Below are positions 23,101-37,721 of a stretch of DNA of 64,000 nucleotides, piece by piece. Origin of the DNA: Lepidurus packardi (lineage: Eukaryota > Arthropoda > Branchiopoda > Notostraca > Triopsidae). The stretch spans positions 387,001 to 451,000 of the forward strand of contig JAKZAN010000039.1 in the NCBI GenBank assembly GCA_023053545.1, in the 5' to 3' direction. Both the position numbers and the translations under genes were made by a program. The notes below the pieces were generated by a model. That model was given only the letters and a program-made list of their open reading frames with translations, was not told where the DNA came from and did not search any database. Numbering within the stretch: position 1 is the first letter of the stretch; each line of letters begins with the position of its first letter.

Positions 23101-26100
23101 TGAATTAATACCTTACGGACTGAATTAAATCCTTACGGACTGAATTAATTCCTTACGGACTGAATTAATACCTTACGGACTGAATTAAATCCTTACAGAC
23201 TGAATTAATTCCTTACGGACTGAATTAATTCCTTACGGACTGAATTAATTCCTTACGGACTGAATTAATTCCTTACGGACTGAATTAATTTCATCCGGAC
23301 TGAATTATTTCCTTACGTATTGAAGTTATTCCTTACGGACTGAATTAATTCCTTACGCACTGAATTAATTCCTTACGGACTGAATTAATACCTTACGGAC
23401 TGAATTAAATCCTTACGGACTGAATTAATTCCTTACGGACTTAATTAATTCCTTACGGACTGAATTAATTCATTACGGACTGAATTAATTCCTTACGGAC
23501 TGAATTAATTCCTTACGGAACTAATTAATTCCTTACGGACGGAATTAATTCTTTACGGACTTAATTAATTCCTTACGTACTTAATTAATTCCTTACGGTC
23601 TGAATTAATTCCGTACGGATTTAATTAATTCCTTACGGACTGAATTAATTCCTTACGGACTGAATTAATTCATTACGGACTGAATTTATTCCTTACGGAC
23701 TGAATTATTTCCTTACGGACTGAATTAATTCTTTAGGATTGATTGAATTCCTTTCTTACTGAAAAAATTCCTTACGGACTGAATTAATTTCTTAATTAAT
23801 TCCTTACGGACTGAATTAATTTCATACGGACTGAATTAATTCATTACGGACTTTATTAATCCATTACGGACTGAATTAATTCCTTACGGACTGAATTAGT
23901 TCCTTGCGGACTGAATTAATTCTATAGGATTTATTGAATTCCTTTCTTACTGAATTAATTCCTTACGGACTGACTGAATTCCTTACGGACTGAATTAATT
24001 TCATACGGACTGAATTATAACCTTACGAACTGAATTAATTTCATCCGGAATGAATTAATTCATTAAGCACTTAATTAATCCATTACGGACTGAGTTATTT
24101 CCTTACGTATTGAAGTTATTTCTTACGGACTGAATTAATTCCTTACGGACTGAATTAATACCTTACGGACTGAATTAAATCCTTACGGACTAAATTAATT
24201 CCTTACGGACTTAATTAATTCCTTACGGACTGAATTAATTCATTACGGACTGAATTAATTCCTTACGGACTGAATTAATTCCTTACGGACCTAATTAATT
24301 CCTTACGGACGGAATTAATTCTTTACGGACTTAATTAATTCCTTACGAACTTAATTAATTCCTTACGTACTTAATTAATTCCTTACGGTCTGAATTAATT
24401 CCGTACGGATTTAATTAATTCCTTACGGTCTGAATTAATTCCTTACGGACTGAATTAATTCATTATGGACTTAATTAATTCCGTAAGGAATGAATGAATT
24501 AATTACGGACTGAAATAATTCCTTACGGACTAAATAAATTCCTTACGAACTGAATTAATTCCTTACGGACTTAATTAATTCCTTACGGACTGAATTAATT
24601 CCTTACGGACTGTATTAATTCCTTACGGACTGAATTAGTACCTTACGGACTGAATTAATTCTTTAGGATTGATTGAATTCCTTTCTTACTGAATTAATTC
24701 CTTACGGACTGAATGAATTCCTTACGGACTGAATTAATTTCATACTCACTGAATTAATACCTTACGGACTGAATTAATTCCTTACGGACTGAATTAATTC
24801 CTTACGGACTGAATTAATTCCTTAATTAATTCCTTACGGACTGAATTAATTTCATCCGGACTGAATTAATTCATTACGCACTTAATTAATCCATTACGGA
24901 CTGAATTATTTCCTTACGTATTGAAGTTATTATTTACGGACTTAATTAATTCCTTACGGACTGATTTAAATCCATACGGACTTAGTTAATTCCTTACGGA
25001 CTTAATTAATTCTTTACGGACTGAATTAATTCATTATGGACTGAATTAATTCCTTACGAACTTAATTAATTCCTTACGAAATGAATTAATTAGTTACGGA
25101 CTGAATTAATTTCTTACGGACTGAATCAATTCATTACAGACTTAATTTATCCATTACGGACTTAATTAATTCATTACGGACTTAATTAATTCCTTACGGA
25201 CTGAACTAATTCCTTACGGACTGAATTAATTCCTTACGGAATGAATTAATTCCTTACGGACTGAACTAATTCCTTAATTCCTTAATTAATTCCTTACGGA
25301 CTGAATTAATTTCATCCGGACTGAATTAATTCATTACGCACTTAATTCTTCCATTACGGACTGAATTAATTCCTTAAGGACTGTATTAATTCCTTACGGA
25401 CTGAATTAATACCTTACGGACTGAATTAAATCCTTACGGACTGAATTAATTCCTTACGGACTGAATTAATACCTTACGGACTGAATTAAATCCTTACAGA
25501 CTGAATTAATTCCTTACGGACTGAATTAATTCCTTACGGACTGAATTAATTCCTTACGGACTGAATTAATTCCTTACGGACTGAATTAATTTCATCCGGA
25601 CTGAATTATTTCCTTACGTATTGAAGTTATTCCTTACGGACTGAATTAATTCCTTACGCACTGAATTAATTCCTTACGGACTGAATTAATACCTTACGGA
25701 CTGAATTAAATCCTTACGGACTGAATTAATTCCTTACGGACTTAATTAATTCCTTACGGACTGAATTAATTCATTACGGACTGAATTAATTCCTTACGGA
25801 CTGAATTAATTCCTTACGGAACTAATTAATTCCTTACGGACGGAATTAATTCTTTACGGACTTAATTAATTCCTTACGTACTTAATTAATTCCTTACGGT
25901 CTGAATTAATTCCGTACGGATTTAATTAATTCCTTACGGACTGAATTAATTCCTTACGGACTGAATTAATTCATTACGGACTGAATTTATTCCTTACGGA
26001 CTGAATTATTTCCTTACGGACTGAATTAATTCTTTAGGATTGATTGAATTCCTTTCTTACTGAAAAAAATCCTTACGGACTGAATTAATTTCTTAATTAA

Positions 26101-27041
26101 TTCCTTACGGACTGAATTAATTTCATACGGACTGAATTAATTCATTACGGACTTTATTAATCCATTACGGACTGAATTAATTCCTTACGGACTGAATTAG
26201 TTCCTTGCGGACTGAATTAATTCTATAGGATTTATTGAATTCCTTTCTTACTGAATTAATTCCTTACGGACTGACTGAATTCCTTACGGACTGAATTAAT
26301 TTCATACGGACTGAATTAATACCTTACGAACTGAATTAATTTCATCCGGAATGAATTAATTCATTAAGCACTTAATTAATCCATTACGGACTGAGTTATT
26401 TCCTTACGTATTGAAGTTATTTCTTACGGACTGAATTAATTCCTTACGGACTGAATTAATACCTTACGGACTGAATTAAATCCTTACGGACTAAATTAAT
26501 TCCTTACGGACTTAATTAATTCCTTACGGACTGAATTAATTCATTACGGACTGAATTAATTCCTTACGGACTGAATTAATTCCTTACGGACCTAATTAAT
26601 TCCTTACGGACGGAATTAATTCTTTACGGACTTAATTAATTCCTTACGAACTTAATTAATTCCTTACGTACTTAATTAATTCCTTACGGTCTGAATTAAT
26701 TCCGTACGGATTTAATTAATTCCTTACGGTCTGAATTAATTCCTTACGGACTGAATTAATTCATTATGGACTTAATTAATTCCGTAAGGAATGAATGAAT
26801 TAATTACGGACTGAAATAATTCCTTACGGACTAAATAAATTCCTTACGAACTGAATTAATTCCTTACGGACTTAATTAATTCCTTACGGACTGAATTAAT
26901 TCCTTACGGACTGTATTAATTCCTTACGGACTGAATTAGTACCTTACGGACTGAATTAATTCTTTAGGATTGATTGAATTCCTTTCTTACTGAATTAATT
27001 CCTTACGGACTGAATGAATTCCTTACGGACTGAATTAATTT
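20131..27041 (+). repeat. Higher-order repeat, 2301-bp unit, three copies
   Basis: CATACTCACT starts at 20131, 22440, 24741 and 27042 (2309, 2301, 2301 bp). TCTATAGGAT starts at 21620, 23921 and 26222 (2301, 2301). The first copy is 8 bp longer because it has one more CCTTAATT in its partial-monomer cluster near 20215. Each unit is about 115 monomers. Copies differ only by scattered single bases, for example TTAAGGACTT near 21904. The copy to the left carries the retrotransposon: correcting for the 4984-bp insert, its TCTATAGGAT at 14327 is also 2309 bp from the next. Confidence 0.93.
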
Positions 27042-27539
27042 CATACTCACTGAATTAATACCTTACGGACTGAATTAATTCCTTACGGACTGAATTAATT
27101 CCTTACGGACTGAATTAATTCCTTAATTAATTCCTTACGGACTGAATTAATTTCATCCGGACTGAATTAATTCATTACGCACTTAATTAATCCATTACGG
27201 ACTGAATTATTTCCTTACGTATTGAAGTTATTATTTACGGACTTAATTAATTCCTTACGGACTGATTTTAAATCCATACGGACTTAGTTAATTCCTTACG
27301 GACTTAATTAATTCTTTACGGACTGAATTAATTCATTATGGACTGAATTAATTCCTTACGAACTTAATTAATTCCTTACGAAATGAATTAATTAGTTACG
27401 GACTGAATTAATTTCTTACGGACTGAATCAATTCATTACAGACTTAATTTATCCATTACGGACTTAATTAATTCATTACGGACTTAATTAATTCCTTACG
27501 GACTGAACTAATTCCTTACGGACTGAATTAATTCCTTAC

Positions 27540-27657
27540 GGAATGAATTATTTTCTTACGGACTGAATTAATTCTTTAGGATTGATTGAATTCCTTACGG
27601 AATGAATTATTTTCTTACGGACTGAATTAATTCTTTAGGATTGATTGAATTCCTTTC
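27540..27657 (+). repeat. Nested 59-bp tandem repeat, two copies
   Basis: A 59-bp unit of two 20-bp monomers and one 19-bp monomer, including the CTTTAGGATTG variant, starts at 27540 and 27599. It is the shorter counterpart of the four-copy array at 28981. Confidence 0.88.
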
Positions 27658-28980
27658 TTACTGAATTAATTCATTACGGACTTAATTAATCCATTACGGA
27701 CTGAATTAATTCATTACGGACTTAATTAATCCATTACGGACTGAATTATTTCCTTACGTACTGAAGTTATTCCTTACGGACTGAATTAATTCGTTACGGA
27801 CTGAATTAATTCCTTACGGACTGAATTAATTCCTTACGGACTGAATTAATTCCTTAATTCCTTAATTAATTCCTTACGGACTGAATTAATTTCATCCGGA
27901 CTGAATTATTTCCTTACGGTCTCAATTAATTCCGTACGGATTTAATTAATTCCTTACGGACTGAATTAATTCCTTACGGACTGAATTAATCCATTATGGA
28001 CTTAATTAATTCCGTAAGGAATGAATGAATTAATTACGGACTGAAATAATTCCTTACGGACTAAATTAATTCCTTACGAACTGAATTAATTCCTTACGGA
28101 CTGAATTAATTACTTACGGACTGAATTAATTCCTTACGGACTGAAAAAATTCCTTACGGACTGATTTAATTCTTTAGGATTGATTGAATTCCTTTCTTAC
28201 TGAAAAAATTCCTTACGGACTGAATTAATTCCTTAATTAATTCCTTACGGACTGAATTAATTTCATACGGACTGAATTAATACATTACGGACTGAATTAA
28301 TTCCTTACGGACTTAATTAATTCCTTACGGACTGAATTAATTCCTTACGGACTGTATTAATTCCTTACGGACTGAATTAGTACCTTACGGACTGAATTAA
28401 TTCTTTAGGATTGATTGAATTCCTTTCTTACTGAATTAATTCCTTACGGACTGAATGAATTCCTTACGGACTGAATTAATTTCATACTCACTGAATTAAT
28501 ACCTTACGGACTGAATTAATTCCTTACGGACTGAATTAATTCCTTACGGACTGAATTAATTCCTTAATTAATTCCTTACGGACTGAATTAATTTCATCCG
28601 GACTGAATTAATTCATTACGCACTTAATTAATCCATTACGGACTGAATTATTTCCTTACGTATTGAAGTTATTATTTACGGACTTAATTAATTCCTTACG
28701 GACTGATTTTAAATCCATACGGACTTAGTTAATTCCTTACGGACTTAATTAATTCTTTACGGACTGAATTAATTCATTATGGACTGAATTAATTCCTTAC
28801 GAACTTAATTAATTCCTTACGAAATGAATTAATTAGTTACGGACTGAATTAATTTCTTACGGACTGAATCAATTCATTACAGACTTAATTTATCCATTAC
28901 GGACTTAATTAATTCATTACGGACTTAATTAATTCCTTACGGACTGAACTAATTCCTTACGGACTGAATTAATTCCTTAC

Positions 28981-29216
28981 GGAATGAATTATTTTCTTAC
29001 GGACTGAATTAATTCTTTAGGATTGATTGAATTCCTTACGGAATGAATTATTTTCTTACGGACTGAATTAATTCTTTAGGATTGATTGAATTCCTTACGG
29101 AATGAATTATTTTCTTACGGACTGAATTAATTCTTTAGGATTGATTGAATTCCTTACGGAATGAATTATTTTCTTACGGACTGAATTAATTCTTTAGGAT
29201 TGATTGAATTCCTTTC
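28981..29216 (+). repeat. Nested 59-bp tandem repeat, four copies
   Basis: GGAATGAATTATTTTC starts at 28981, 29040, 29099 and 29158, exactly 59 bp apart. The surrounding 1.4-kb unit (CATACTCACT at 27042 and 28483) is repeated, but the nested copy number changed from two to four. This is a local expansion inside a recently duplicated unit. Confidence 0.9.
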
Positions 29217-31137
29217 TTACTGAATTAATTCATTACGGACTTAATTAATCCATTACGGACTGAATTAATCCATTACGGACTGAATTATTTCCTTACGTAC
29301 TGAAGTTATTCCTTACGGACTGAATTAATTCGTTACGGACTGAATTAATTCCTTACGGACTGAATTAATTCCTTACGGACTGAATTAATTCCTTAATTCC
29401 TTAATTAATTCCTTACGGACTGAATTAATTTCATCCGGACTGAATTATTTCCTTACGGTCTGAATTAATTCCGTACGGATTTAATTAATTCCTTACGGAC
29501 TGAATTAATTCCTTACGGACTGAATTAATCCATTATGGACTTAATTAATTCCGTAAGGAATGAATGAATTAATTACGGACTGAAATAATTCCTTACGGAC
29601 TAAATTAATTCCTTACGAACTGAATTAATTCCTTACGGACTGAATTAATTACTTACGGACTGAATTAATTCCTTACGGACTGAAAAAATTCCTTACGGAC
29701 TGAATTAATTCTTTAGGATTGATTGAATTCCTTTCTTACTGAAAAAATTCCTTACGGACTGAATTAATTCCTTAATTAATTCCTTACGGACTGAATTAAT
29801 TTCATACGGACTGAATTAATACATTACGGACTGAATTAATTCCTTACGGACTTAATTAATTCCTTACGGACTGAATTAATTCCTTACGGACTGAATTAAT
29901 TACTTACGGACTGAATTAGTTCCTTACGGACTGAATTAATTCTTTAGGATTGATTGAATTCCTTACGGACTGAATTAATTCCTTACGGACTGAATGAATT
30001 CCTTACGGACTGAATTAATTTCATACGGACTGAATTAATACCTTACGGACTGAATTAAATCCTTACGGACTGAATTAATACCTTACGGACTGAATTAAAT
30101 CCTTACAGACTGAATTAATTCCTTACGGACTGAACTAATTCCTTAATTCCTTAATTAATTCCTTACGGACTGAATTAATTTCATCCGGACTGAATTAATT
30201 CATTACGCACTTAATTCTTCCATTACGGACTGAATTAATTCCTTAAGGACTGTATTAATTCCTTACGGACTGAATTAATACCTTACGGACTGAATTAAAT
30301 CCTTACAGACTGAATTAATTCCTTACGGACTGAATTAATTCTTTAGGATTGATTGAATTCCTTTCTTACTGAATTAATTCCTTACGGACTGAATGAATTC
30401 CTTACGGACTGAATTAATTTCATACTCACTGAATTAATACCTTACGGACTGAATTAATTCCTTACGGACTGAATTAATTCCTTAATTCCTTAATTAATTC
30501 CTTACGGACTGAATTAATTTCATCCGGACTGAATTAATTCATTACGCACTTAATTAATCCATTACGGACTGAATTATTTCCTTACGTATTGAAGTTATTC
30601 CTTACGTATTGAAGTTATTCCTTACGGACTTAATTAATTCCTTACGGACTGATTTAAATCCATACGGACTTAGTTAATTCCTTACGGACTTAATTAATTC
30701 TTTACGGACTGAATTAATTCATTATGGACTGAATTAATTCCTTACGAACTTAATTAATTCCTTACGAAATGAATTAATTAGTTACGGACTGAATTAATTT
30801 CTTACGGACTGAATCAATTCATTACAGACTTAATTTATCCATTACGGACTTAATTAATTCCTTACGGACTTAATTAATTCCTTACGGACTGAACTAATTC
30901 CTTACGGACTGAATTAATTACTTACGGAATGAATTATTTTCTTACGGACTGAATTAATTCTTTAGGATTGATTGAATTCCTTTCTTACTGAATTAATTCA
31001 TTACGGACTTAATTAATCCATTACGGACTGAATTAATTCATTACGGACTTAATTAATCCATTACGGACTGAATTATTTCCTTACGTACTGAAGTTATTCC
31101 TTACGGACTGAATTAATTCGTTACGGACTGAATTAAT

Positions 31138-34100
31138 TCCTTACGGACTGAATTAATTCCTTACGGACTGAATTAATTCCTTAATTCCTTAATTAATTCC
31201 TTACGGACTGAATTAATTTCATCCGGACTGAATTATTTCCTTACGGGCTGAATTAATTCCTTACGGACCTAATTAATTCCTTACGGACGGAATTAATTCT
31301 TTACGGACTTAATTAATTCCTCACGAACTTAATTAATTCCTTACGTACTTAATTAATTCCTTACGGTCTGAATTAATTCCGTACGGATTTAATTAATTCC
31401 TTACGGACTGAATTAATCCATTATGGACTTAATTAATTCCGTAAGGAATGAATGAATTAATTACGGACTGAAATAATTCCTTACGGACTAAATTAATTCC
31501 TTACGAACTGAATTAATTCCTTACGGACTGAATTAATTCCTTACGGACTGAATTAATTCCTTACGGACTGAATTATTTCCTTACGGACTGAATTAATTCT
31601 TTAGGATTGATTGAATTCCTTTCTTACTGAAAAAATTCCTTACGGACTGAATTAATTCCTTAATTAATTCCTTACGGACTGAATTAATTTCATACGGACT
31701 GAATTAATTCATTACGGACTTAATTAATTCATTACGGACTGAATTAATTCCTTTTTGACTTAATTAATTCCTTACGGACTGAATTAATTAATTACGGACT
31801 GAATTAATTCCTTACGGACTGAATTAGTTCCTTACGGACTGAATTAGTTCCTTACGGACTGAATTAATTCTTTAGGATTGATTGAATTCCTTTCTTACTG
31901 AATTAATTCCTTACGGACTGAATGAATTCCTTACGGACTGAATTAATTTCATACGGACTGAATTAATAGCTTACGGACTGAATTAAATCCTTACGGACTG
32001 AATTTATACCTTACGGACTGAATTAAATCCTTACAGACTGAATTAATTCCTTACGGACTGAACTAATTCCTTAATTCCTTAATTAATTCCTTACGGACTG
32101 AATTAATTTCATCCGGACTGAATTAATTTATTACGCACTTAATTCTTCCATAACGGACTGAATTAATTCCTTAAGGACTGTATTAATTCCTTACGGACTG
32201 AATTAATACCTTACGGACTGAATTAAATCCTTACGGACTGAATTAATTCCTTACGGACTGAATTAATACCTTACGGACTGAATTAAATCCTTACAGACTG
32301 AATTAATTCCTTACGGACTGAATTAATTCTTTAGGATTGATTGAATTCCTTTCTTACTGAATTGATTCCTTACGGACTGAATGAATTCCTTACGGACTGA
32401 ATTAATTTCATACTCACTGAATTAATACCTTACGGACTGAATTAATTCCTTACGGACTGAATTAATTCCTTAATTCCTTAATTAATTCCTTACGGACTGA
32501 ATTAATTTCATCCGGACTGAATTAATTCATTACGCACTTAATTAATCCATTACGGACTGAATTATTTCCTTACGTATTGAAGTTATTCCTTACGGACTTA
32601 ATTAATTCCTTACGGACTGATTTAAACCCATACGGACTTAGTTAATTCCTTACGGACTTAATTAATTCTTTACGGACTGAATTAATTCATTATGGACTGA
32701 ATTAATTCCTTACGAACTTAATTAATTCCTTACGAAATGAATTAATTAGTTACGGACTGAATTAATTTCTTACGGACTGAATCAATTCATTACAGACTTA
32801 ATTTATCCATTACGGACTTAATTAATTCATTACGGACTTAATTAATTCCTTACGGACTGAACTAATTCCTTACAGACTGAATTAATTCCGTACGGAATGA
32901 ATTATTTTCTTACAGACTGAATTAATTCTTTAGGATTGATTGAATTCCTTTCTTACTGAATTAATTCATTACGGACTTAATTAATCCATTACGGACTGAA
33001 TTAATTCATTACGGACTTAATTAATCCATTACGGACTGAATTATTTCCTTACGTACTGAAGTTATTCCTTACGGACTGAATTAATTCGTTACGGACTGAA
33101 TTAATTCCTTACGGACTGAATTAATTCCTTACGGACTGAATTAATTCCTTACGGACTGAATTAATTCCTTAATTCCTTAATTAATTCCTTACGGACTGAA
33201 TTAATTTCATCCGGACTGAATTATTTCCTTACGGGCTGAATTAATTCCTTACGGACCTAATTAATTCCTTACGGACGGAATTAATTCTTTACGGACTTAA
33301 TTAATTCCTCACGAACTTAATTAATTCCTTACGTACTTAATTAATTCCTTACGGTCTGAATTAATTCCGTACGGACTGAATTAATTCCTTACGGACTGAA
33401 TTATTTCCTTACGGACTGAATTAATTCTTTAGGATTGATTGAATTCCTTTCTTACTGAAAAAATTCCTTACGGACTGAATTAATTCCTTAATTAATTCCT
33501 TACGGACTGAATTAATTTCATACGGACTGAATTAATTCATTACGGACTTAATTAATCCATTACGGACTGAATTAATTCCTTACGGATTTAATTAATTCCT
33601 TACGGACTGAATTAATTCCTTACGGACTGAATTAATTCCTTACGGACTGAATTAATTCCTTACGGACTGAACTAATTCCTTAATTAATTCCTTACGGACT
33701 GAATTAATTTCATCCGGACTGAATTAATTCATTACGCCCTTAATTCTTCCATTACGGACTGAATTAATTCCTTAAGGACTGTATTAATTCCTTACGGACT
33801 GAATTAATACCTTACGGACTGAATTAAATCCTTACGGACTGAATTAATTCCTTACGGACTGAATTAATTCCTTAATTCCTTAATTAATTCCTTACGGACT
33901 GAATTAATTTCATCCGGACTGAATTATTTCCTTACGGGCTGAATTAATTCCTTACGGACCTAATTAATTCCTTACGGACGGAATTAATTCTTTACGGACT
34001 TAATTAATTCCTCACGAACTTAATTAATTCCTTACGTACTTAATTAATTCCTTACGGTCTGAATTAATTCCGTACGGATTTAATTAATTCCTTACGGACT

Positions 34101-36558
34101 GAATTAATCCATTATGGACTTAATTAATTCCGTAAGGAATGAATGAATTAATTACGGACTGAAATAATTCCTTACGGACTAAATTAATTCCTTACGAACT
34201 GAATTAATTCCTTACGGACTGAATTAATTCCTTACGGACTGAATTAATTCCTTACGGACTGAATTATTTCCTTACGGACTGAATTAATTCTTTAGGATTG
34301 ATTGAATTCCTTTCTTACTGAAAAAATTCCTTACGGACTGAATTAATTCCTTAATTAATTCCTTACGGACTGAATTAATTTCATACGGACTGAATTAATT
34401 CATTACGGACTTAATTAATCCATTACGGACTGAATTAATTCCTTTTTGACTTAATTAATTCCTTACGGACTGAATTAATTAATTACGGACTGAATTAATT
34501 CCTTACGGACTGAATTAGTTCCTTACGGACTGAATTAGTTCCTTACGGACTGAATTAATTCTTTAGGATTGATTGAATTCCTTTCTTACTGAATTAATTC
34601 CTTACGGACTGAATGAATTCCTTACGGACTGAATTAATTTCATACGGACTGAATTAATAGCTTACGGACTGAATTAAATCCTTACGGACTGAATTAATAC
34701 CTTACGGACTGAATTAAATCCTTACAGACTGAATTAATTCCTTACGGACTGAACTAATTCCTTAATTCCTTAATTAATTCCTTACGGACTGAATTAATTT
34801 CATCCGGACTGAATTAATTTATTACGCACTTAATACTTCCATAACGGACTGAATTAATTCCTTAAGGACTGTATTAATTCCTTACGGACTGAATTAATAC
34901 CTTACGGACTGAATTAAATCCTTACGGACTGAATTAATTCCTTACGGACTGAATTAATACCTTACGGACTGAATTAAATCCTTACAGACTGAATTAATTC
35001 CTTACGGACTGAATTAATTCTTTAGGATTGATTGAATTCCTTTCTTACTGAATTGATTCCTTACGGACTGAATGAATTCCTTACGGACTGAATTAATTTC
35101 ATACTCACTGAATTAATACCTTACGGACTGAATTAATTCCTTACGGACTGAATTAATTCCTTAATTCCTTAATTAATTCCTTACGGACTGAATTAATTTC
35201 ATCCGGACTGAATTAATTCATTACGCACTTAATTAATCCATTACGGACTGAATTATTTCCTTACGTATTGAAGTTATTCCTTACGGACTTAATTAATTCC
35301 TTACGGACTGATTTAAACCCATACGGACTTAGTTAATTCCTTACGGACTTAATTAATTCTTTACGGACTGAATTAATTCATTATGGACTGAATTAATTCC
35401 TTACGAACTTAATTAATTCCTTACGAAATGAATTAATTAGTTACGGACTGAATTAATTTCTTACGGACTGAATCAATTCATTACAGACTTAATTTATCCA
35501 TTACGGACTTAATTAATTCATTACGGACTTAATTAATTCCTTACGGACTGAACTAATTCCTTACAGACTGAATTAATTCCGTACGGAATGAATTATTTTC
35601 TTACAGACTGAATTAATTCTTTAGGATTGATTGAATTCCTTTCTTACTGAATTAATTCATTACGGACTTAATTAATCCATTACGGACTGAATTAATTCAT
35701 TACGGACTTAATTAATCCATTACGGACTGAATTATTTCCTTACGTACTGAAGTTATTCCTTACGGACTGAATTAATTCGTTACGGACTGAATTAATTCCT
35801 TACGGACTGAATTAATTCCTTACGGACTGAATTAATTCCTTACGGACTGAATTAATTCCTTAATTCCTTAATTAATTCCTTACGGACTGAATTAATTTCA
35901 TCCGGACTGAATTATTTCCTTACGGGCTGAATTAATTCCTTACGGACCTAATTAATTCCTTACGGACGGAATTAATTCTTTACGGACTTAATTAATTCCT
36001 CACGAACTTAATTAATTCCTTACGTACTTAATTAATTCCTTACGGTCTGAATTAATTCCGTACGGACTGAATTAATTCCTTACGGACTGAATTATTTCCT
36101 TACGGACTGAATTAATTCTTTAGGATTGATTGAATTCCTTTCTTACTGAAAAAATTCCTTACGGACTGAATTAATTCCTTAATTAATTCCTTACGGACTG
36201 AATTAATTTCATACGGACTGAATTAATTCATTACGGACTTAATTAATCCATTACGGACTGAATTAATTCCTTACGGATTTAATTAATTCCTTACGGACTG
36301 AATTAATTCCTTACGGACTGAATTAATTCCTTACGGACTGAATTAATTCCTTACGGACTGAACTAATTCCTTAATTAATTCCTTACGGACTGAATTAATT
36401 TCATCCGGACTGAATTAATTCATTACGCCCTTAATTCTTCCATTACGGACTGAATTAATTCCTTAAGGACTGTATTAATTCCTTACGGACTGAATTAATA
36501 CCTTACGGACTGAATTAAATCCTTACGGACTGAATTAATTCCTTACGGACTGAATTAA
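31138..36558 (+). repeat. 2691-bp direct tandem duplication of satellite
   Basis: Rare variants recur exactly 2691 bp apart: TTACGGGCT (31241, 33932), AATTAATAGC (31961, 34652), CATACTCACT (32409, 35100), TTTAAACCCA (32621, 35312) and ATTACGCCCT (33731, 36422). The copies join at about 33829-33868, where an AATTAAATCC monomer meets a run of AATTAATTCC monomers. Only a handful of differences were noticed, for example a TTTATACC versus TTAATACC monomer near 32004. This looks like one recent unequal exchange. Confidence 0.92.
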
Positions 36559-37721
36559 TACCTTACGGACTGAATTAAATCCTTACAGACTGAATTAATT
36601 CCTTACGGACTGAATTAATTCTTTAGGATTGATTGAATTCCTTTCTTACTGAATTAATTCCTTACGGACTGAATGAATTCCTTACGGACTGAATTAATTT
36701 CATACTCACTGAATTAATACCTTACGGACTGAATTAATTCCTTACGGACTGAATTAATTCCTTAATTCCTTAATTAATTCCTTACGGACTGAATTAATTT
36801 CATCCGGACTGAATTAATTCATTACGCACTTAATTAATCCATTACGGACTGAATTATTTCCTTACGTATTGAAGTTATTCCTTACGGACTTAATTAATTC
36901 CTTACGGACTGATTTAAATCCATACGGACTTAGTTAATTCCTTACGGACTTAATTAATTCTTTACGGACTGAATTAATTCATTATGGACTGAATTAATTC
37001 CTTACGAACTTAATTAATTCCTTACGAAATGAATTAATTAGTTACGGACTGAATTAATTTCTTACGGACTGAATCAATTCATTACAGACTTAATTTATCC
37101 ATTACGGACTTAATTAATTCATTACGGACTTAATTAATTCCTTACGGACTGAACTAATTCCTTACGGACTGAATTAATTCCTTACGGAATGAATTATTTT
37201 CTTACGGACTTAATTCTTTAGGATTGATTGAATTCCTTTCTTACTGAATTAATTCATTACGGACTTAATTAATCCATTACGGACTGAATTAATTCATTAC
37301 GGACTTAATTAATCCATTACGGACTGAATTATTTCCTTACGTACTGAAGTTATTCCTTACGGACTGAATTAATTCGTTACGGACTGAATTAATTCCTTAC
37401 GGACTGAATTAATTCCTTACGGACTGAATTAATTCCTTAATTCCTTAATTAATTCCTTACGGACTGAATTAATTTCATCCGGACTGAATTATTTCCTTAC
37501 GGGCTGAATTAATTCCTTACGGACCTAATTAATTCCGTAAGGAATGAATGAATTAATTACGGACTGAAATAATTCCTTACGGACTAAATTAATTCCTTAC
37601 GAACTGAATTAATTCCTTACGGACTGAATTAATTCCTTACGGACTGAATTAATTCCTTACGGACTGAATTATTTCCTTACGGACTGAATTAATTCTTTAG
37701 GATTGATTGAATTCCTTTCTT

